In this document: positions 26,102-35,658 of the stretch, piece by piece
Layout of the letters: every line of letters starts with the position of its first letter
Numbering within the stretch: the stretch's first letter is position 1
Program-made: the position numbers and the translations under genes
The notes under the pieces: generated by a model
What the model was told of the DNA's origin: nothing
The model's database searches: none
Seen by the model: the letters and a program-made list of their open reading frames with translations, nothing else
DNA from: Marinobacter oulmenensis
GTDB lineage: Bacteria > Pseudomonadota > Gammaproteobacteria > Pseudomonadales > Oleiphilaceae
Assembly (NCBI RefSeq): GCF_014201735.1
Contig: NZ_JACHFE010000002.1
Location: 1-64,000 of the forward strand
Direction: 5' to 3'
DNA length: 64,000 bases

Positions 26102-27154
26102 ATGAAAACGGTTGGTTATGCAGCCTATTCGTCTGATGCACATATGGCGCCCTATCATTTCGAGCGTCGTGCCTTGCGCGCCAATGATGTAGCGATCGAA
26201 ATTCTCTACAGCGGTGTCTGCCACTCCGATCTTCACACCGTGAATGGTGATTGGGGGCCGCAACCCTATCCGCTGGTACCCGGCCATGAAATCGTCGGCC
26301 GTGTGACCGAAGTCGGCCCGGACGTCACCCATTACAAGGTCGGCGACCAGGTGGGCGTTGGCTGTATGGTGGATAGCTGTCAGGAATGCGATCAGTGCCA
26401 CGACAGTGAAGAGCAGTACTGCCGTCATGGCATGACTCCGACCTACGGTGCACCGGACCGCATCGATGGCGAAATCACCCAGGGTGGTTACTCCAAGCAC
26501 ATCGTGGTTCGTGAAGAGTTTGTTCTTCGGATTCCTGATGCCCTGGATATGTCCCGGGCGGCGCCTATTCTTTGTGCCGGTATCACCACCTTCTCCCCGC
26601 TGCGTACCTGGAACATCGGTAAGGGTAGCCGCGTTGGCGTGATTGGCCTGGGTGGTCTGGGCCATATGGCCGTGAAACTGGCGGTTGCCATGGGCGCGGA
26701 AGTAACGGTACTGAGCCGCTCCAAAAAGAAAGAGGAAGAAGCCCAGTCCATCGGCGCGACCGGCATTCTGGCCTCTACCGACGAAGACGCCATGAAGAAA
26801 GCCGCGGCTTCCATGGACCTGATCATCGATACCGTGCCGGTTGAGCATGACGTGACCCCTTACGTCTCTCTGCTCGATATCAACGGTACCCTGGTCATTG
26901 TTGGCCAGGTTGGCCCGATGAAGGAATTCATGACCGTTCCGATGATCATGGGCCGTCGTCGTGTTGCCGGTTCCCTGATCGGTGGCATCAAGCAGACCCA
27001 GGAAGTTCTGGATTTCTGTGCGGAGCATGACATCCATCCGATCTGTGAAGTCATCCGTCCGGATCAGATCAACGATGCGTACGACGTGATGGCCAAGGGC
27101 GACATCGCCCACCGCTACGTGATGGACATGACCCAGATGGCTGACGACGCCTGA
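26102..27154 (+). CDS. Zinc-dependent NAD(P) alcohol dehydrogenase (YahK/Ahr type)
   Basis: The 350-aa MDR protein has the catalytic zinc site (GVCHSDLH, PGHEIVG), the structural zinc cysteines (CQECDQCHDSEEQYC) and the Rossmann loop VGVIGLGGLGHMAVKLA followed by SRSKKK, which suggests NADP. It closely fits E. coli YahK and Ahr, which reduce a wide range of aldehydes. A perfect terminator hairpin follows the gene at 27211. Confidence 0.94.
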   Translation: MKTVGYAAYSSDAHMAPYHFERRALRANDVAIEILYSGVCHSDLHTVNGDWGPQPYPLVPGHEIVGRVTEVGPDVTHYKVGDQVGVGCMVDSCQECDQCHDSEEQYCRHGMTPTYGAPDRIDGEITQGGYSKHIVVREEFVLRIPDALDMSRAAPILCAGITTFSPLRTWNIGKGSRVGVIGLGGLGHMAVKLAVAMGAEVTVLSRSKKKEEEAQSIGATGILASTDEDAMKKAAASMDLIIDTVPVEHDVTPYVSLLDINGTLVIVGQVGPMKEFMTVPMIMGRRRVAGSLIGGIKQTQEVLDFCAEHDIHPICEVIRPDQINDAYDVMAKGDIAHRYVMDMTQMADDA

Positions 27155-27210
27155 TTGGTCCTGCCGGCTCCGGCCCTGCCGCATTCAGACAGGGTCGGAA
27201 CAGAGCCAGA

Positions 27211-27237
27211 AAACACCCCGCCCAGGCGGGGTGTTTT
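27211..27237 (+). terminator. Rho-independent terminator of the alcohol dehydrogenase
   Basis: AAACACCCCGCC is followed, after two bases, by its perfect complement GGCGGGGTGTTT, then TATTTG. It ends 83 bp after the stop codon. Confidence 0.9.
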
Positions 27238-27324
27238 ATTTGAGTTGAGTTTTTGACGGCCTTTCCTGTCCGGTGATACTTTGGCCAGCTATCAAAGGAA
27301 TGATCGCCAGGAAAGGAATCAATC

Positions 27325-27639
27325 ATGAACGACGACGACAGGAAATACGTCGCTGCGGCAATAAACTATTTCTGGACTGACCTCGCCACTCCAAACAACG
27401 TCAATGAGAGAGCAGCGAGAGTGGTGTATGAAGCTCTCTCAGAACTGCAGTCCTGCACAGACTCAATGCATCTTGTCCCCCGCCCGACTTTGAATCCCGG
27501 TATCAGTTACGTGGTCAAACAAGTCGTCAACATTGGACGACGAGTAATGAGCGGCAATGCCTCTGCCTACATCGTTTGTAGGGACCGGGTGGCATTGAAT
27601 TACAGAACGCCCATCCGTTTGGCTCTGAGAGGGCTCTAA
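27325..27639 (+). CDS. Unknown 104-aa protein
   Basis: A small soluble protein starting at ATG 27325 behind AAAGGAA. It has no membrane helix or motif I can place. The stop lies 1 bp before the next gene, so the two form an operon. Confidence 0.68.
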   Translation: MNDDDRKYVAAAINYFWTDLATPNNVNERAARVVYEALSELQSCTDSMHLVPRPTLNPGISYVVKQVVNIGRRVMSGNASAYIVCRDRVALNYRTPIRLALRGL

Positions 27640-27640
27640 C

Positions 27641-28147
27641 ATGAAAAAACTGTTCAGCGCTTTTTTTCTGGTGGCCCTTTCCTGGCCGGTGTTTGCCAGT
27701 GATTCAACTATGCGTGTCGTATATCAGGATTTTGATTTTTACGTGCCTGATAATCCCGAAACGGTAGGGTATCTGGACTCTGAAACTCATCTTATGGTCC
27801 TGAAATATGACAGCCAGCCTGGAAAAAAATACATCGGCTTCAGTTTCGAGCAGGATATGGATACCGGTGGATGTGAAGCCGCCAAATTTTTCACAGCCGT
27901 TTTGACCGGGATGGAGCCTGGATGTAATCGGGCTTCGGTCGAGGCGTTCCGTCACGTATTTCTGGATAATCGGGAGTCCGGCGTCTGGAAGGGGGAGAAA
28001 TATGGCTTTTACTATTTCTTCGGAGAAAAACTATCCACTGTTTTCGTCATACCCAGGCTTGGTGAAGCCAATGAGGTACTGAAAATAGATACGGATTTTC
28101 TGTCACTTCCTGATATGAGACGACTGGTTAAGGCGTATTTGCAATAA
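27641..28147 (+). CDS. Exported protein of unknown function
   Basis: The 168-aa protein has a clear signal peptide (KKLFSAFFLVALSWPVFAS) and a periplasmic domain with an acidic, strand-rich pattern (VVYQDFDFYVPDNPETVGYLDSETHLMVLKYDSQPGKKYIGFSFEQD). Two Cys (GCEAAKFF, GCNRAS) may form a disulfide. Family unknown. Confidence 0.72.
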   Translation: MKKLFSAFFLVALSWPVFASDSTMRVVYQDFDFYVPDNPETVGYLDSETHLMVLKYDSQPGKKYIGFSFEQDMDTGGCEAAKFFTAVLTGMEPGCNRASVEAFRHVFLDNRESGVWKGEKYGFYYFFGEKLSTVFVIPRLGEANEVLKIDTDFLSLPDMRRLVKAYLQ

Positions 28148-28233
28148 ATTCGCTAGACCAACCCCCCCTTTGCCTTCGTCGTTGGGTGCAATAGACTGAA
28201 TAGCCAACCATTCAACGACGAAGAGGAAAGGCC

Positions 28234-29151
28234 GTGTCCCTGACTTCCCGTTTTGGCCGCGCTGCGGCACTGACTGTCACCCTGATCGCCGGGCAGGCGA
28301 TGGCTGCCGATCCGGTGGTTGTGTCCTCAAAGATTGATACCGAAGGCGCCGTGCTTGGCCAGATGGTGCTGCAGTCCCTGAAGGCAGCGGGCATTCCGGT
28401 GGAGAACCGCCTGCAACTGGGTGCCACCAATATCGTGCGTAATGCCATCAAGGCCGGCGAGATTGACCTTTATCCGGAGTACACCGGCAACGCGGCGTTT
28501 TTCCATGACCAGGCGGATCGTGATCTCTGGAAAGACGCCGACAAGGCATACCAGCAGGCGGCGCAGCTTGATAAAGAGGCCCACGACATTGTCTGGCTGG
28601 CGCCAGCACAGGCCAATAACACCTGGGCCATGAGTGTGCGCGGGGACCTGGCCCGGGAGAACGGCCTGGAGACCCTTGACGATCTGGCGGCATACATCAA
28701 TGACGGTGGCCAGTTCAAATTTGCGGCCAGCTCCGAGTTTGTTGAATCCGCCAGTGCCTTGCCGGCCTTCCAGAAGGCCTACGGCTTTGAGCTTTCGTCC
28801 GACCAGTTGCTGATCCTGTCCGGCGGCAATACGGCCGCCACGCTGCGGGCAGCGGCGCTGAATAATAACGACGTCAACGGGGCCATGACCTACGGCACCG
28901 ACGGGGGCCTGAATGCCCTGGATCTGAAGGTGATGGAAGACACCCGGGGCGTACAGCCGGTGTACCAGCCGGCACCGATTATCCGTGCGGACGTGCTGGA
29001 AGCCTATCCGCAGATCCGTGACGTTCTGGCGCCAGTGTTTGAATCCCTGGATCTTGAAACCCTGCAGCGCCTGAATGGTCAGGTTGCTGTCAACGGGGTG
29101 CCGGCGGAGACCGTGGCCCGGGATTATCTGGATTCACTGGCGCAGGACTGA
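28234..29151 (+). CDS. yehZ: Osmoprotectant substrate-binding protein, YehZ/OsmF type
   Basis: The 305-aa protein has a signal peptide (FGRAAALTVTLIAGQAMA) and the OpuAC/YehZ domain: VVSSKIDTEGAVLGQMVLQSLKAAGIPVENRLQLGATNIVRNAIKAGEIDLYPEYTG. Such proteins bind glycine betaine or related solutes. It starts at GTG 28234 behind AGAGGAAAGG. It is the first gene of the yehZYXW-like operon. Confidence 0.9.
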   Translation: MSLTSRFGRAAALTVTLIAGQAMAADPVVVSSKIDTEGAVLGQMVLQSLKAAGIPVENRLQLGATNIVRNAIKAGEIDLYPEYTGNAAFFHDQADRDLWKDADKAYQQAAQLDKEAHDIVWLAPAQANNTWAMSVRGDLARENGLETLDDLAAYINDGGQFKFAASSEFVESASALPAFQKAYGFELSSDQLLILSGGNTAATLRAAALNNNDVNGAMTYGTDGGLNALDLKVMEDTRGVQPVYQPAPIIRADVLEAYPQIRDVLAPVFESLDLETLQRLNGQVAVNGVPAETVARDYLDSLAQD

Positions 29152-29184
29152 GGTTTGTCGGCCCTCCGACCACGGCCCTCTGCA

Positions 29185-30342
29185 ATGACTCCGAACCGCG
29201 TGCTTCCAGCTCTGGCCCTGCTTGCTCTGGGCCTGCTCTGGGGGCTTGATCTCGGGGCGATACAGCCCAACCGGATCGTGCCCGGAACCGGGCATGGCCT
29301 GCTTTCGGCCCTGGGCTGGCCGGGGGCAGGGCTGGTGACAGCCGTACTGGTCTCCATCGGCGCTCTGGCCCTGGCGCCGCTTCGCCATCGTTATGCGATC
29401 ATTCTTGTGCTGGTCTCCCTGGCGCTGGCGTTGCTGCCACTGGCGCCGGAACTATTGGCTTCGCGGCATCTGCCGGCGGATGCGCCCTACGCCAGATCAT
29501 CACTGGGCGCGGGTTTCTGGTGCCTGCTGTTTCTGCTCTGCCTGATGCTGGTTGAGGCGATGGGCCGCCTGAACGCCGGCCGTTGGCTGCAACTGGCACT
29601 GCTGCTTTTCGTGGCTGGGAGCTGGTTGTTGCTGCTCCAGCGAGACGGTCTGGAAAGTCTTTCCCTGATGCGGGAATACAATGCCCGCCCGGATAAATTC
29701 AGCCAGGCGTTATGGACCCATCTGGCCCTGGCATTTGGCGCCGTTGCCATCAGTGCTGTCATGGCGTTTGCCCTGGCGCTCAAGATGATACGGACACCGG
29801 GCTGGCAGCGGCCCATCCTGGGCGCGGTGAGTTTTCTGCAGACCATTCCGAGCCTGGCCGTGTTCGGCCTCCTGATTGCGCCGCTCAGTGCGCTGTCGAA
29901 TGCGTTCCCGTTTCTCCAGAGCCTTGGCATCCGCGGCATCGGCTGGGCGCCCGCGTTGCTGGCACTGATTGCCTACAGCCTGCTGCCGATGGTGCGCAAT
30001 ACCTTCGTTGCACTGACCGAGGTACCCGAGAGTCTGGCCGATGCCGGGCGGGGAATGGGTATGAATGAGCGCCAGCTGTTTCTCCGGCTGAAGCTGCCCC
30101 TCGCGCTGCCGGTGATGATCGAAGGGGTTCGGATCACGGCGATCCAGGCAGTGGGGCTGACAGCGGTGGCCGCGCTGATCGGGGCCGGCGGTTTTGGCGC
30201 GTTCATATTCCAGGGGCTGGGGCAGGCTGCCATGGACCTGGTGCTGCTGGGCGCTCTGCCCACCGTCGCCCTGGCGCTGGCGGCCGATGCCCTGCTGACC
30301 ATGCTGGCGAACAGTCTCAGACCGGCGCCGTTGGCGTCCTGA
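29185..30342 (+). CDS. yehY: Osmoprotectant ABC permease, YehY type
   Basis: The 385-aa permease has about eight helices. Its C-terminal half carries the BPD transport domain with the EAA loop (ALTEVPESLADAGRGMGMNERQLFLRLKLPLALPVMIEGVRITA). The long N-terminal part with extra helices is typical of YehY. ATG 29185 gives the family-like start MTPNRVLPALALL; TTG 29155 is an alternative that adds 10 residues. It follows yehZ closely. Confidence 0.88.
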   Translation: MTPNRVLPALALLALGLLWGLDLGAIQPNRIVPGTGHGLLSALGWPGAGLVTAVLVSIGALALAPLRHRYAIILVLVSLALALLPLAPELLASRHLPADAPYARSSLGAGFWCLLFLLCLMLVEAMGRLNAGRWLQLALLLFVAGSWLLLLQRDGLESLSLMREYNARPDKFSQALWTHLALAFGAVAISAVMAFALALKMIRTPGWQRPILGAVSFLQTIPSLAVFGLLIAPLSALSNAFPFLQSLGIRGIGWAPALLALIAYSLLPMVRNTFVALTEVPESLADAGRGMGMNERQLFLRLKLPLALPVMIEGVRITAIQAVGLTAVAALIGAGGFGAFIFQGLGQAAMDLVLLGALPTVALALAADALLTMLANSLRPAPLAS

Positions 30343-30363
30343 CAGGTATAAGGAAACGTTCGG

Positions 30364-31311
30364 ATGATCGAACTGAAAAACGTCACCCGGCGCTTTGGTA
30401 AAGCTGTGGCGGTGGATCACATCAACCTGCGGATTGAGACTGGTGAAGTCTGCGTGCTGGTGGGCAGTTCCGGATGCGGCAAGTCCACCACCCTGCGGAT
30501 GATCAACCGGCTGTTGCCTCATACTGAGGGTGAGATTCTGGTGGACGGTGAAGACATCACCGGCATGAACCCCGAACAGCTCCGTTTGAACATGGGCTAC
30601 GTGATCCAGGGTACCGGGCTGTTTCCGCACTGGACGGTAGCCCGCAACATCGCCATGGTGCCGGAACTGCTCAAGTGGCCGAAAGAACGGATCGATGCCC
30701 GTGTGGAAGAACTGATGACCCTGCTGGATCTGGACCCGGCCACACACGCGGGCAAGTACCCTCAGCAGCTGTCCGGCGGGCAGGCCCAGCGGGTCGGGGT
30801 TGCCCGTGCGCTGGCGGCCGATCCCAACATCCTGCTCATGGATGAGCCTTTCGGTGCGCTGGACGCCATCACCCGGGACAACCTGCAGATGGAACTGCTG
30901 CGTATCCAGAAGCAGGTGCGCAAAACCACCGTGTTTGTCACCCACGACATCGACGAAGCGCTGAAACTGGCCACCCGCATTGCGGTCATGGACCAGGGGC
31001 GGATCGTGCAGCATGACACCCCGGAGAACATCCTGCGCAACCCGGCATCGGAATTCGTGGAGAATCTGGTCGGCAAGCAGGACCGGGGGCTGAAACTGAT
31101 GAGTCTGCGCCCGGTACGCCAGTTGATGACCGCGGTCAGCGATGCCGGGCGACCGGACCCGGGCGTTGAAAGCGTGGGGGAGGACGACAGTGTGAGGCTG
31201 GCGCTGTCGGTCATGGTCTGGCAGTCGGCATCCTCAGTGCCGGTGGTGAATGGGAAAGGTGAACAGACCGGTGTCATTTCCCGTGACCGAATCCTGCAGG
31301 ACGGCGCCTGA
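30364..31311 (+). CDS. yehX: Osmoprotectant ABC ATPase, YehX type
   Basis: The 315-aa ATPase has Walker A VGSSGCGKSTT, the signature LSGGQAQRVGVARALA, Walker B ILLMDEPFGALD and switch His VTHDIDEA. Residues ~250-315 form one CBS domain (LMTAVSDAG...SSVPVVNGKGEQTGVISRDRILQ), the kind used by OpuA-type transporters to sense ionic strength. Its stop overlaps the next start by 1 bp. Confidence 0.93.
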   Translation: MIELKNVTRRFGKAVAVDHINLRIETGEVCVLVGSSGCGKSTTLRMINRLLPHTEGEILVDGEDITGMNPEQLRLNMGYVIQGTGLFPHWTVARNIAMVPELLKWPKERIDARVEELMTLLDLDPATHAGKYPQQLSGGQAQRVGVARALAADPNILLMDEPFGALDAITRDNLQMELLRIQKQVRKTTVFVTHDIDEALKLATRIAVMDQGRIVQHDTPENILRNPASEFVENLVGKQDRGLKLMSLRPVRQLMTAVSDAGRPDPGVESVGEDDSVRLALSVMVWQSASSVPVVNGKGEQTGVISRDRILQDGA

Positions 31312-32054
31312 TGCGACTCTGGTTTTCTCCGCTGCTTCTGCTGACTCTGCTGATAGGTTTGAGCACGGCCATGCCCGTTTTGGAGCCGCTGTTTCAGTGG
31401 CTCCAGCCGGACAAGCAGAGTGTGGTGTATGAGCGAGAGAGTTTTCTGTTCCTGCTGCAGAACCACCTGACCCTGGTTCTGGTGTCGGCGGCTGTGGGCA
31501 CGATGCTTGCCGTAGCTGGTGGTATTTTTGCCACGCGCCCGGCGGGGCGGGACTTCCTGCCACTGGTAAATCAGGTGGCTTCCATTGGCCAGACCTTTCC
31601 GCCCGTTGCCGTTCTGGCACTGGCCGTTCCGGCCCTGGGGTTTGGCGAGGCGCCGATCATCGTGGCGCTCATTCTGTACGGGCTGCTGCCGATCCTGCGT
31701 AACACGCTGGCGGGCCTGGAAGGCATCAGTCCCGCTGTGACCGAGGCGGCCCGAGGGATGGGCATGTCTCCGCTGCAGGTGCTGGTCCGGGCCGAACTGC
31801 CTCTGGCAGGCCGGGTCATCCTCGCCGGCATACGTACCTCGGTGACGATTAACATCGCCACTGCGGCCATTGGCTCCACGATTGGTGCGCGGACTCTGGG
31901 CGATCCGGTGATCGCCGGCCTGGTCAATGGTAATACCGCGTACGTGCTACAGGGAGCGATCCTGATCGGCCTGCTGGCGTTGACGACCGACAGTCTGTTC
32001 GAGGCTCTGGAAAGGGCCTGGGAGCGACGATTCACCCCCCAGTTTGCCAACTGA
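31311..32054 (+). CDS. yehW: Osmoprotectant ABC permease, YehW type
   Basis: The 247-aa permease has six helices and the EAA motif GLEGISPAVTEAARGMGMSPLQVLVRAELPLAGRVILAGIRTSVTINIATAAIG. It would pair with YehY and the YehX ATPase to form the transporter. It ends the operon. Confidence 0.92.
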   Translation: MRLWFSPLLLLTLLIGLSTAMPVLEPLFQWLQPDKQSVVYERESFLFLLQNHLTLVLVSAAVGTMLAVAGGIFATRPAGRDFLPLVNQVASIGQTFPPVAVLALAVPALGFGEAPIIVALILYGLLPILRNTLAGLEGISPAVTEAARGMGMSPLQVLVRAELPLAGRVILAGIRTSVTINIATAAIGSTIGARTLGDPVIAGLVNGNTAYVLQGAILIGLLALTTDSLFEALERAWERRFTPQFAN

Positions 32055-32166
32055 GTTGTGATACAGTTCCGGATGTGGCCTTACGCGCTGATCAGGGTGT
32101 CGGGCCACCTCAGGGAAGCCCGAGCGGGCATGGCGAATCCATACGCCCCATATTGCAGGAGGCATC

Positions 32167-32553
32167 GTGATTGTTATCTATGGCATCAAGGAATACCTGA
32201 ATCCGGTCAAAGCCCAGCTTTCCGAAACCATCCATCGCTGCATGCAGTCAGTCCTGGGCATGCCGGAAGACAAGAGAGCCCATCGTTTTGTTCCCCTCGA
32301 CGCCGAGGACTTCTATTTTCCCGGCGGCCGTACCCGTGCCTATACCGTGATTGAAATCAACATGATGGAAGGCCGAACCAAAGAGACCCAGAAGGCACTG
32401 ATCAAGGCACTGTTCCGGGAGATCCAGGCAAGCGTTGGTATCTCGCCGGTGGATGTAGAGGTGACCATCACCGAGCAGCCGCCCCATTGCTGGGGCTTCC
32501 GGGGTATGACCGGTGATCAGGCCAGGGACCTTAACTATTCGGTCAAGGTCTGA
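32167..32553 (+). CDS. Tautomerase-family protein without N-terminal proline
   Basis: The 128-aa protein begins MIVIYGIKEYLNPVKAQLSETIHRCMQSVLGMPEDKRAHRFVPLDAEDFYFP and contains YTVIEINMMEGRTKETQKALIKALFREIQ, matching the tautomerase (MIF-like) superfamily subgroup of ~130 aa. The catalytic Pro1 of 4-oxalocrotonate tautomerase is missing; residue 2 is Ile. Start is GTG 32167 behind AGGAGG. Activity is therefore uncertain. Confidence 0.85.
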   Translation: MIVIYGIKEYLNPVKAQLSETIHRCMQSVLGMPEDKRAHRFVPLDAEDFYFPGGRTRAYTVIEINMMEGRTKETQKALIKALFREIQASVGISPVDVEVTITEQPPHCWGFRGMTGDQARDLNYSVKV

Positions 32554-32591
32554 GAGGGCTTGCCTGCGCTGAGGCCTTGCCGTTTCGGTCA

Positions 32592-33191
32592 TCAGACCCA
32601 GACGCGGTAGGCGTGGTTGTAGGCGATATCGCCAGCCACGTACACCAGCAGAACCGCCATACCCAGGTTGATGCCCCGGAAGTAAGCCGGCCTGGCGATG
32701 TACTGGCCCATATAGCGGCCCATCAGCATGTAAACGCTGGGCGCCCCGAAGGCGAGGGCCGCCAGCGCGAAGGACCAGACGCTGATTGCCGGTCCCTCGA
32801 TGCCTTCGGCCGGAAACTGGACGGTCACGATCGGCAGTATGGCGATAAACGCTTTCGGGTTGAGTAACTGCAAAATCAGACCGGCGTGGAAGTTTAACCG
32901 GTTGTCCCGGGCCTGCGCCGCATAGTTGATCGTAATGCTTGCCCGGGCCACCTTGTAGGCCAGGTAGAGGATATAGCCAGCTCCGAGGAGGCTGATCACG
33001 CCCTGGTAGGGCGGGGCAATCAGCCAGGCGCCGGTATAACCGAATAGCAGAAACAGGATCAGCATGGCCAGGCCCACGCCGGCGCTGAATGACAGGGGAA
33101 CCCGGCCGTTGAGCCCGGCATTGAGGCTCAGGAGATTGGCCGGACCGGGGGAGTACATGACGCCGAGCGCGTACGCGAGTATTTCAACCAT
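32592..33191 (-). CDS. LysE-family exporter
   Basis: The 199-aa protein has the LysE/RhtB layout: the start YALGVMYSPGPANLLSLNAGL with the family's PGP motif, and five to six helices. Such proteins export amino acids or similar compounds. It lies 58 bp downstream of the AraC gene on the same strand and may be controlled by it. Confidence 0.87.
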   Translation of the reverse strand: MVEILAYALGVMYSPGPANLLSLNAGLNGRVPLSFSAGVGLAMLILFLLFGYTGAWLIAPPYQGVISLLGAGYILYLAYKVARASITINYAAQARDNRLNFHAGLILQLLNPKAFIAILPIVTVQFPAEGIEGPAISVWSFALAALAFGAPSVYMLMGRYMGQYIARPAYFRGINLGMAVLLVYVAGDIAYNHAYRVWV

Positions 33192-33249
33192 TGTGAAACC
33201 CTGGAAGTCGTGAGTGTGCTGGTGCTGGCTTTTGGGTGCCGGTGCGGCG

Positions 33250-34098
33250 CTAACAGCCGGTGAGGTGCTGCTGGTAGTGCCTGGCTGTCATGCCGTAGAT
33301 TGGCTTGAAGCGTCGGTTGAAGTGGCTCAGGTCGCTGAAACCGAAGTCGAACACCACGTCTTCCAGCGGCCTGCCGGCTTCAAGGGCTTCCCGTGCCCGG
33401 TTGATGCGGCAGTTGATAATGTACTGGTGAGGGGTAATCCCGTACTGTTGCCGGAACAGCCGCAGGAAATGGTATTTGGACAGGTTGACCACCCGGCTGA
33501 TGTCATCCAGGGACAGCTCGTCCATCAGGTGGGCGTGGATGTATTCCCGCGCCCGGATCAGCAGCCGGTCGGCACGGCGTGCGGCCTGTCCCTGAGTATA
33601 CTGGCCGTGGTTCTGGGCCAGGCGCGTGGCCATCTGGTACAGTTCGCACTCCATGCCCAGCCGGTTTTCCTGATGATTTTCCACCAGTTCCGCCATGGTC
33701 AGTATATGCTGGCGCAACCGGGCATCGTTGATCAGTGTGTCCCGGATCTGGAAATCCCGGCTGTGCCGGATGCCGGCGGCTTCGAGCATGGGTTCCAGTT
33801 GATCCGGGTGAATGTAGACCATGCGATAACGCAGGGCATCGTCCACGCCGGAATGGCCGTCATGCACCTCGCCGGGATTGAATACGATGATGTTGCCCGG
33901 CAGGCTGCGGTGGAATACCCCGGCTGCGAAAAAGTCCTGACGGCCGGCCAGTGTGACGCCAAATGAGTACTCCTCGTGGGCGTGGCGGCCGTAGGAAAAA
34001 TCGTTCATCTGTGCCTGCAGTACGGTGACCTGCTCAAGCTGGCTGCTTCTGGTGAAGCGAAACTGATTGTCCTGTCTGCTCATAGCCCGCTGCCCCAT
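33250..34098 (-). CDS. AraC-family regulator
   Basis: The 282-aa protein has an N-terminal cupin sensor (HAHEEYSFGVTLAGRQDFFAAGVFHRSLPGNIIVFNPGEVHDGHSG) and a C-terminal double helix-turn-helix (LSLDDISRVVNLSKYHFLRLFRQQYGITPHQYIINCRINRA...VVFDFGFSDLSHFNRRFKPIYGMTARHYQ). This layout is typical of activators of LysE-type exporters. ATG 34083 is an alternative start. Confidence 0.9.
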   Translation of the reverse strand: MGQRAMSRQDNQFRFTRSSQLEQVTVLQAQMNDFSYGRHAHEEYSFGVTLAGRQDFFAAGVFHRSLPGNIIVFNPGEVHDGHSGVDDALRYRMVYIHPDQLEPMLEAAGIRHSRDFQIRDTLINDARLRQHILTMAELVENHQENRLGMECELYQMATRLAQNHGQYTQGQAARRADRLLIRAREYIHAHLMDELSLDDISRVVNLSKYHFLRLFRQQYGITPHQYIINCRINRAREALEAGRPLEDVVFDFGFSDLSHFNRRFKPIYGMTARHYQQHLTGC

Positions 34099-34177
34099 CC
34101 GGGACCCTCACTGCCTTTAACGCTTTCCGGCAGTGTAGGGGCGGGCGGTCTGTTGTGGCTAGAACAAAATTGCGCAA

Positions 34178-35617
34178 TCACATCAGGGTGAGGGTTTCGC
34201 CGCTCTCCACGTCCACGTAGGTGACCGTCACCGTGTTGAAGTTCAGGTCCACAAACAGGTGGCAGTAGTGCTCGCCGTACCGCCACGCCATGGCCACGCT
34301 GGAGTCGTTGGAGTAATTAAGCTCGAAGTGCCCGTCAAAGGCGGGGTAGTTGCTGCGGAATGTCATCAGGGTCAGCAGGCGCTGGACCACCGGTTTTTCC
34401 ATTTCCCGATCGAACTCCTCAAGGCTGTAATAGTGGCGGTTGATGTCACGCAGTTCTCCGGTCTGGTCCATCAGTTCCTGATCGTTACAGCCTGCCAGCA
34501 GGCCCACGTAATAGACCTGCGGGATGCCGGGGGTGAAAAACTGGATCGCCCTGGCGGCAATGTAGGCATCGTCGTTCTGCATCAGGGCATCGTAGAAGGT
34601 ACAGGTCAGCTGGTAGATGGCCCCGACACTGTGAATGTTGGCGGCGGACCGGCGCATGATCGGGTCGGCACTGCGGGCGTCAATGTTGTCGATCAGAATC
34701 CTGATCTTGTCATCGGGCAGTACACCCTCCACGTCCGGTATGCAGATGCCGTCGTGAGTATCTAGCACGGTCACCATGTTGCGCGGGCACATGCGCAGCC
34801 AGTTCTTGAGATACACGCTGTTGGCGTCCAGCAGTGAATACAGCAGAAGCGGCGGCAGGGCGAAGCCGTAGGGGTGCATGTTGCGTTTGCTGATGGCGTA
34901 CTGGTAGCTGGTGTGGTCGTGGACCTCGGGCAGGCATTCGGCGCCGTGTTTGAGGGCCACTTCGTTGATCCAGTCCAGTATCCGGTAGACCTCCGGCTCC
35001 ACCAGAAAGCAACTGGTGCCGATGCGTTTGGTGGTGTAGCCAAAGGCATCCAGTCGCAGCAGGTTGACGCCTTTGGAGGTCAGAAAGCCAATGTAGCTTT
35101 CCATCAGGCGGTAGGCCTGGTCCTTGTCGTAATTCAGGTCGATCTGCTGTTCGGTAAAGGTACACCACACCCGGGTTTCAGTGCCGTCGGCCAGGGTAAC
35201 CTTCCGGAACGGCTCCTTTTCCTTGCGGATGTGGATCTTCGCCATGTCGTCCGGTGAAATCTCGCCGTAGTCGTCCACGTGCACGAACAGGTCGGCGTGC
35301 CCGGAATCGAACCCGTTGGCGATGAAATCCCGGAACTCCGGGGATTCGTCGGAGATGTGGTTGACCGTCAGGTCCACGCACAGGTCGTATTTCTGGGTGA
35401 GTGCCTCGATGTCATCCCAGGTGCCGAACGCCGGGTCCACTTCCTTGTGGGTGAGCGGCGAGAAGCCACTGTCGGCGTTGGACGGGAAGAACGGCAGTAT
35501 GTGCAGCCCGCCGATGGCTTGCGACAGGTGTTTTTCCACGGCTGTGTGGAGGTCTTTCAGGTCGTTGCCAATCCGGTTGGGATAGCAGATCAACTGCACC
35601 GCGTTCCTGAGCAGCAT
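34178..35617 (-). CDS. GH13_18 phosphorylase, probably glucosylglycerol phosphorylase
   Basis: The 479-aa enzyme resembles sucrose phosphorylase: nucleophile Asp in LLRLDAFGYT, acid/base Glu in CLPEVHDH, and stabiliser Asp in VLDTHDGICIPD. The family transfers glucose between a sugar acceptor and phosphate. It lies 41 bp after the fused glucosylglycerol-phosphate synthase gene, which argues for glucosylglycerol as substrate rather than sucrose; a related enzyme of this specificity is known from Marinobacter. Probably recycles the solute when salinity falls. Exact substrate is inferred. Confidence 0.82.
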   Translation of the reverse strand: MLLRNAVQLICYPNRIGNDLKDLHTAVEKHLSQAIGGLHILPFFPSNADSGFSPLTHKEVDPAFGTWDDIEALTQKYDLCVDLTVNHISDESPEFRDFIANGFDSGHADLFVHVDDYGEISPDDMAKIHIRKEKEPFRKVTLADGTETRVWCTFTEQQIDLNYDKDQAYRLMESYIGFLTSKGVNLLRLDAFGYTTKRIGTSCFLVEPEVYRILDWINEVALKHGAECLPEVHDHTSYQYAISKRNMHPYGFALPPLLLYSLLDANSVYLKNWLRMCPRNMVTVLDTHDGICIPDVEGVLPDDKIRILIDNIDARSADPIMRRSAANIHSVGAIYQLTCTFYDALMQNDDAYIAARAIQFFTPGIPQVYYVGLLAGCNDQELMDQTGELRDINRHYYSLEEFDREMEKPVVQRLLTLMTFRSNYPAFDGHFELNYSNDSSVAMAWRYGEHYCHLFVDLNFNTVTVTYVDVESGETLTLM

Positions 35618-35658
35618 GGTTCGGCTCCTGGGTTGTGTATTTGCCGGTCAATGGCCGC

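Noticed and set aside
26072..27184. 370-codon frame opposite the alcohol dehydrogenase
   Set aside because: Shadow of the dehydrogenase gene, which has all zinc and cofactor motifs.
29710..31014. 434-codon frame opposite yehY and yehX
   Set aside because: Runs across two real genes on the other strand and has no domain.
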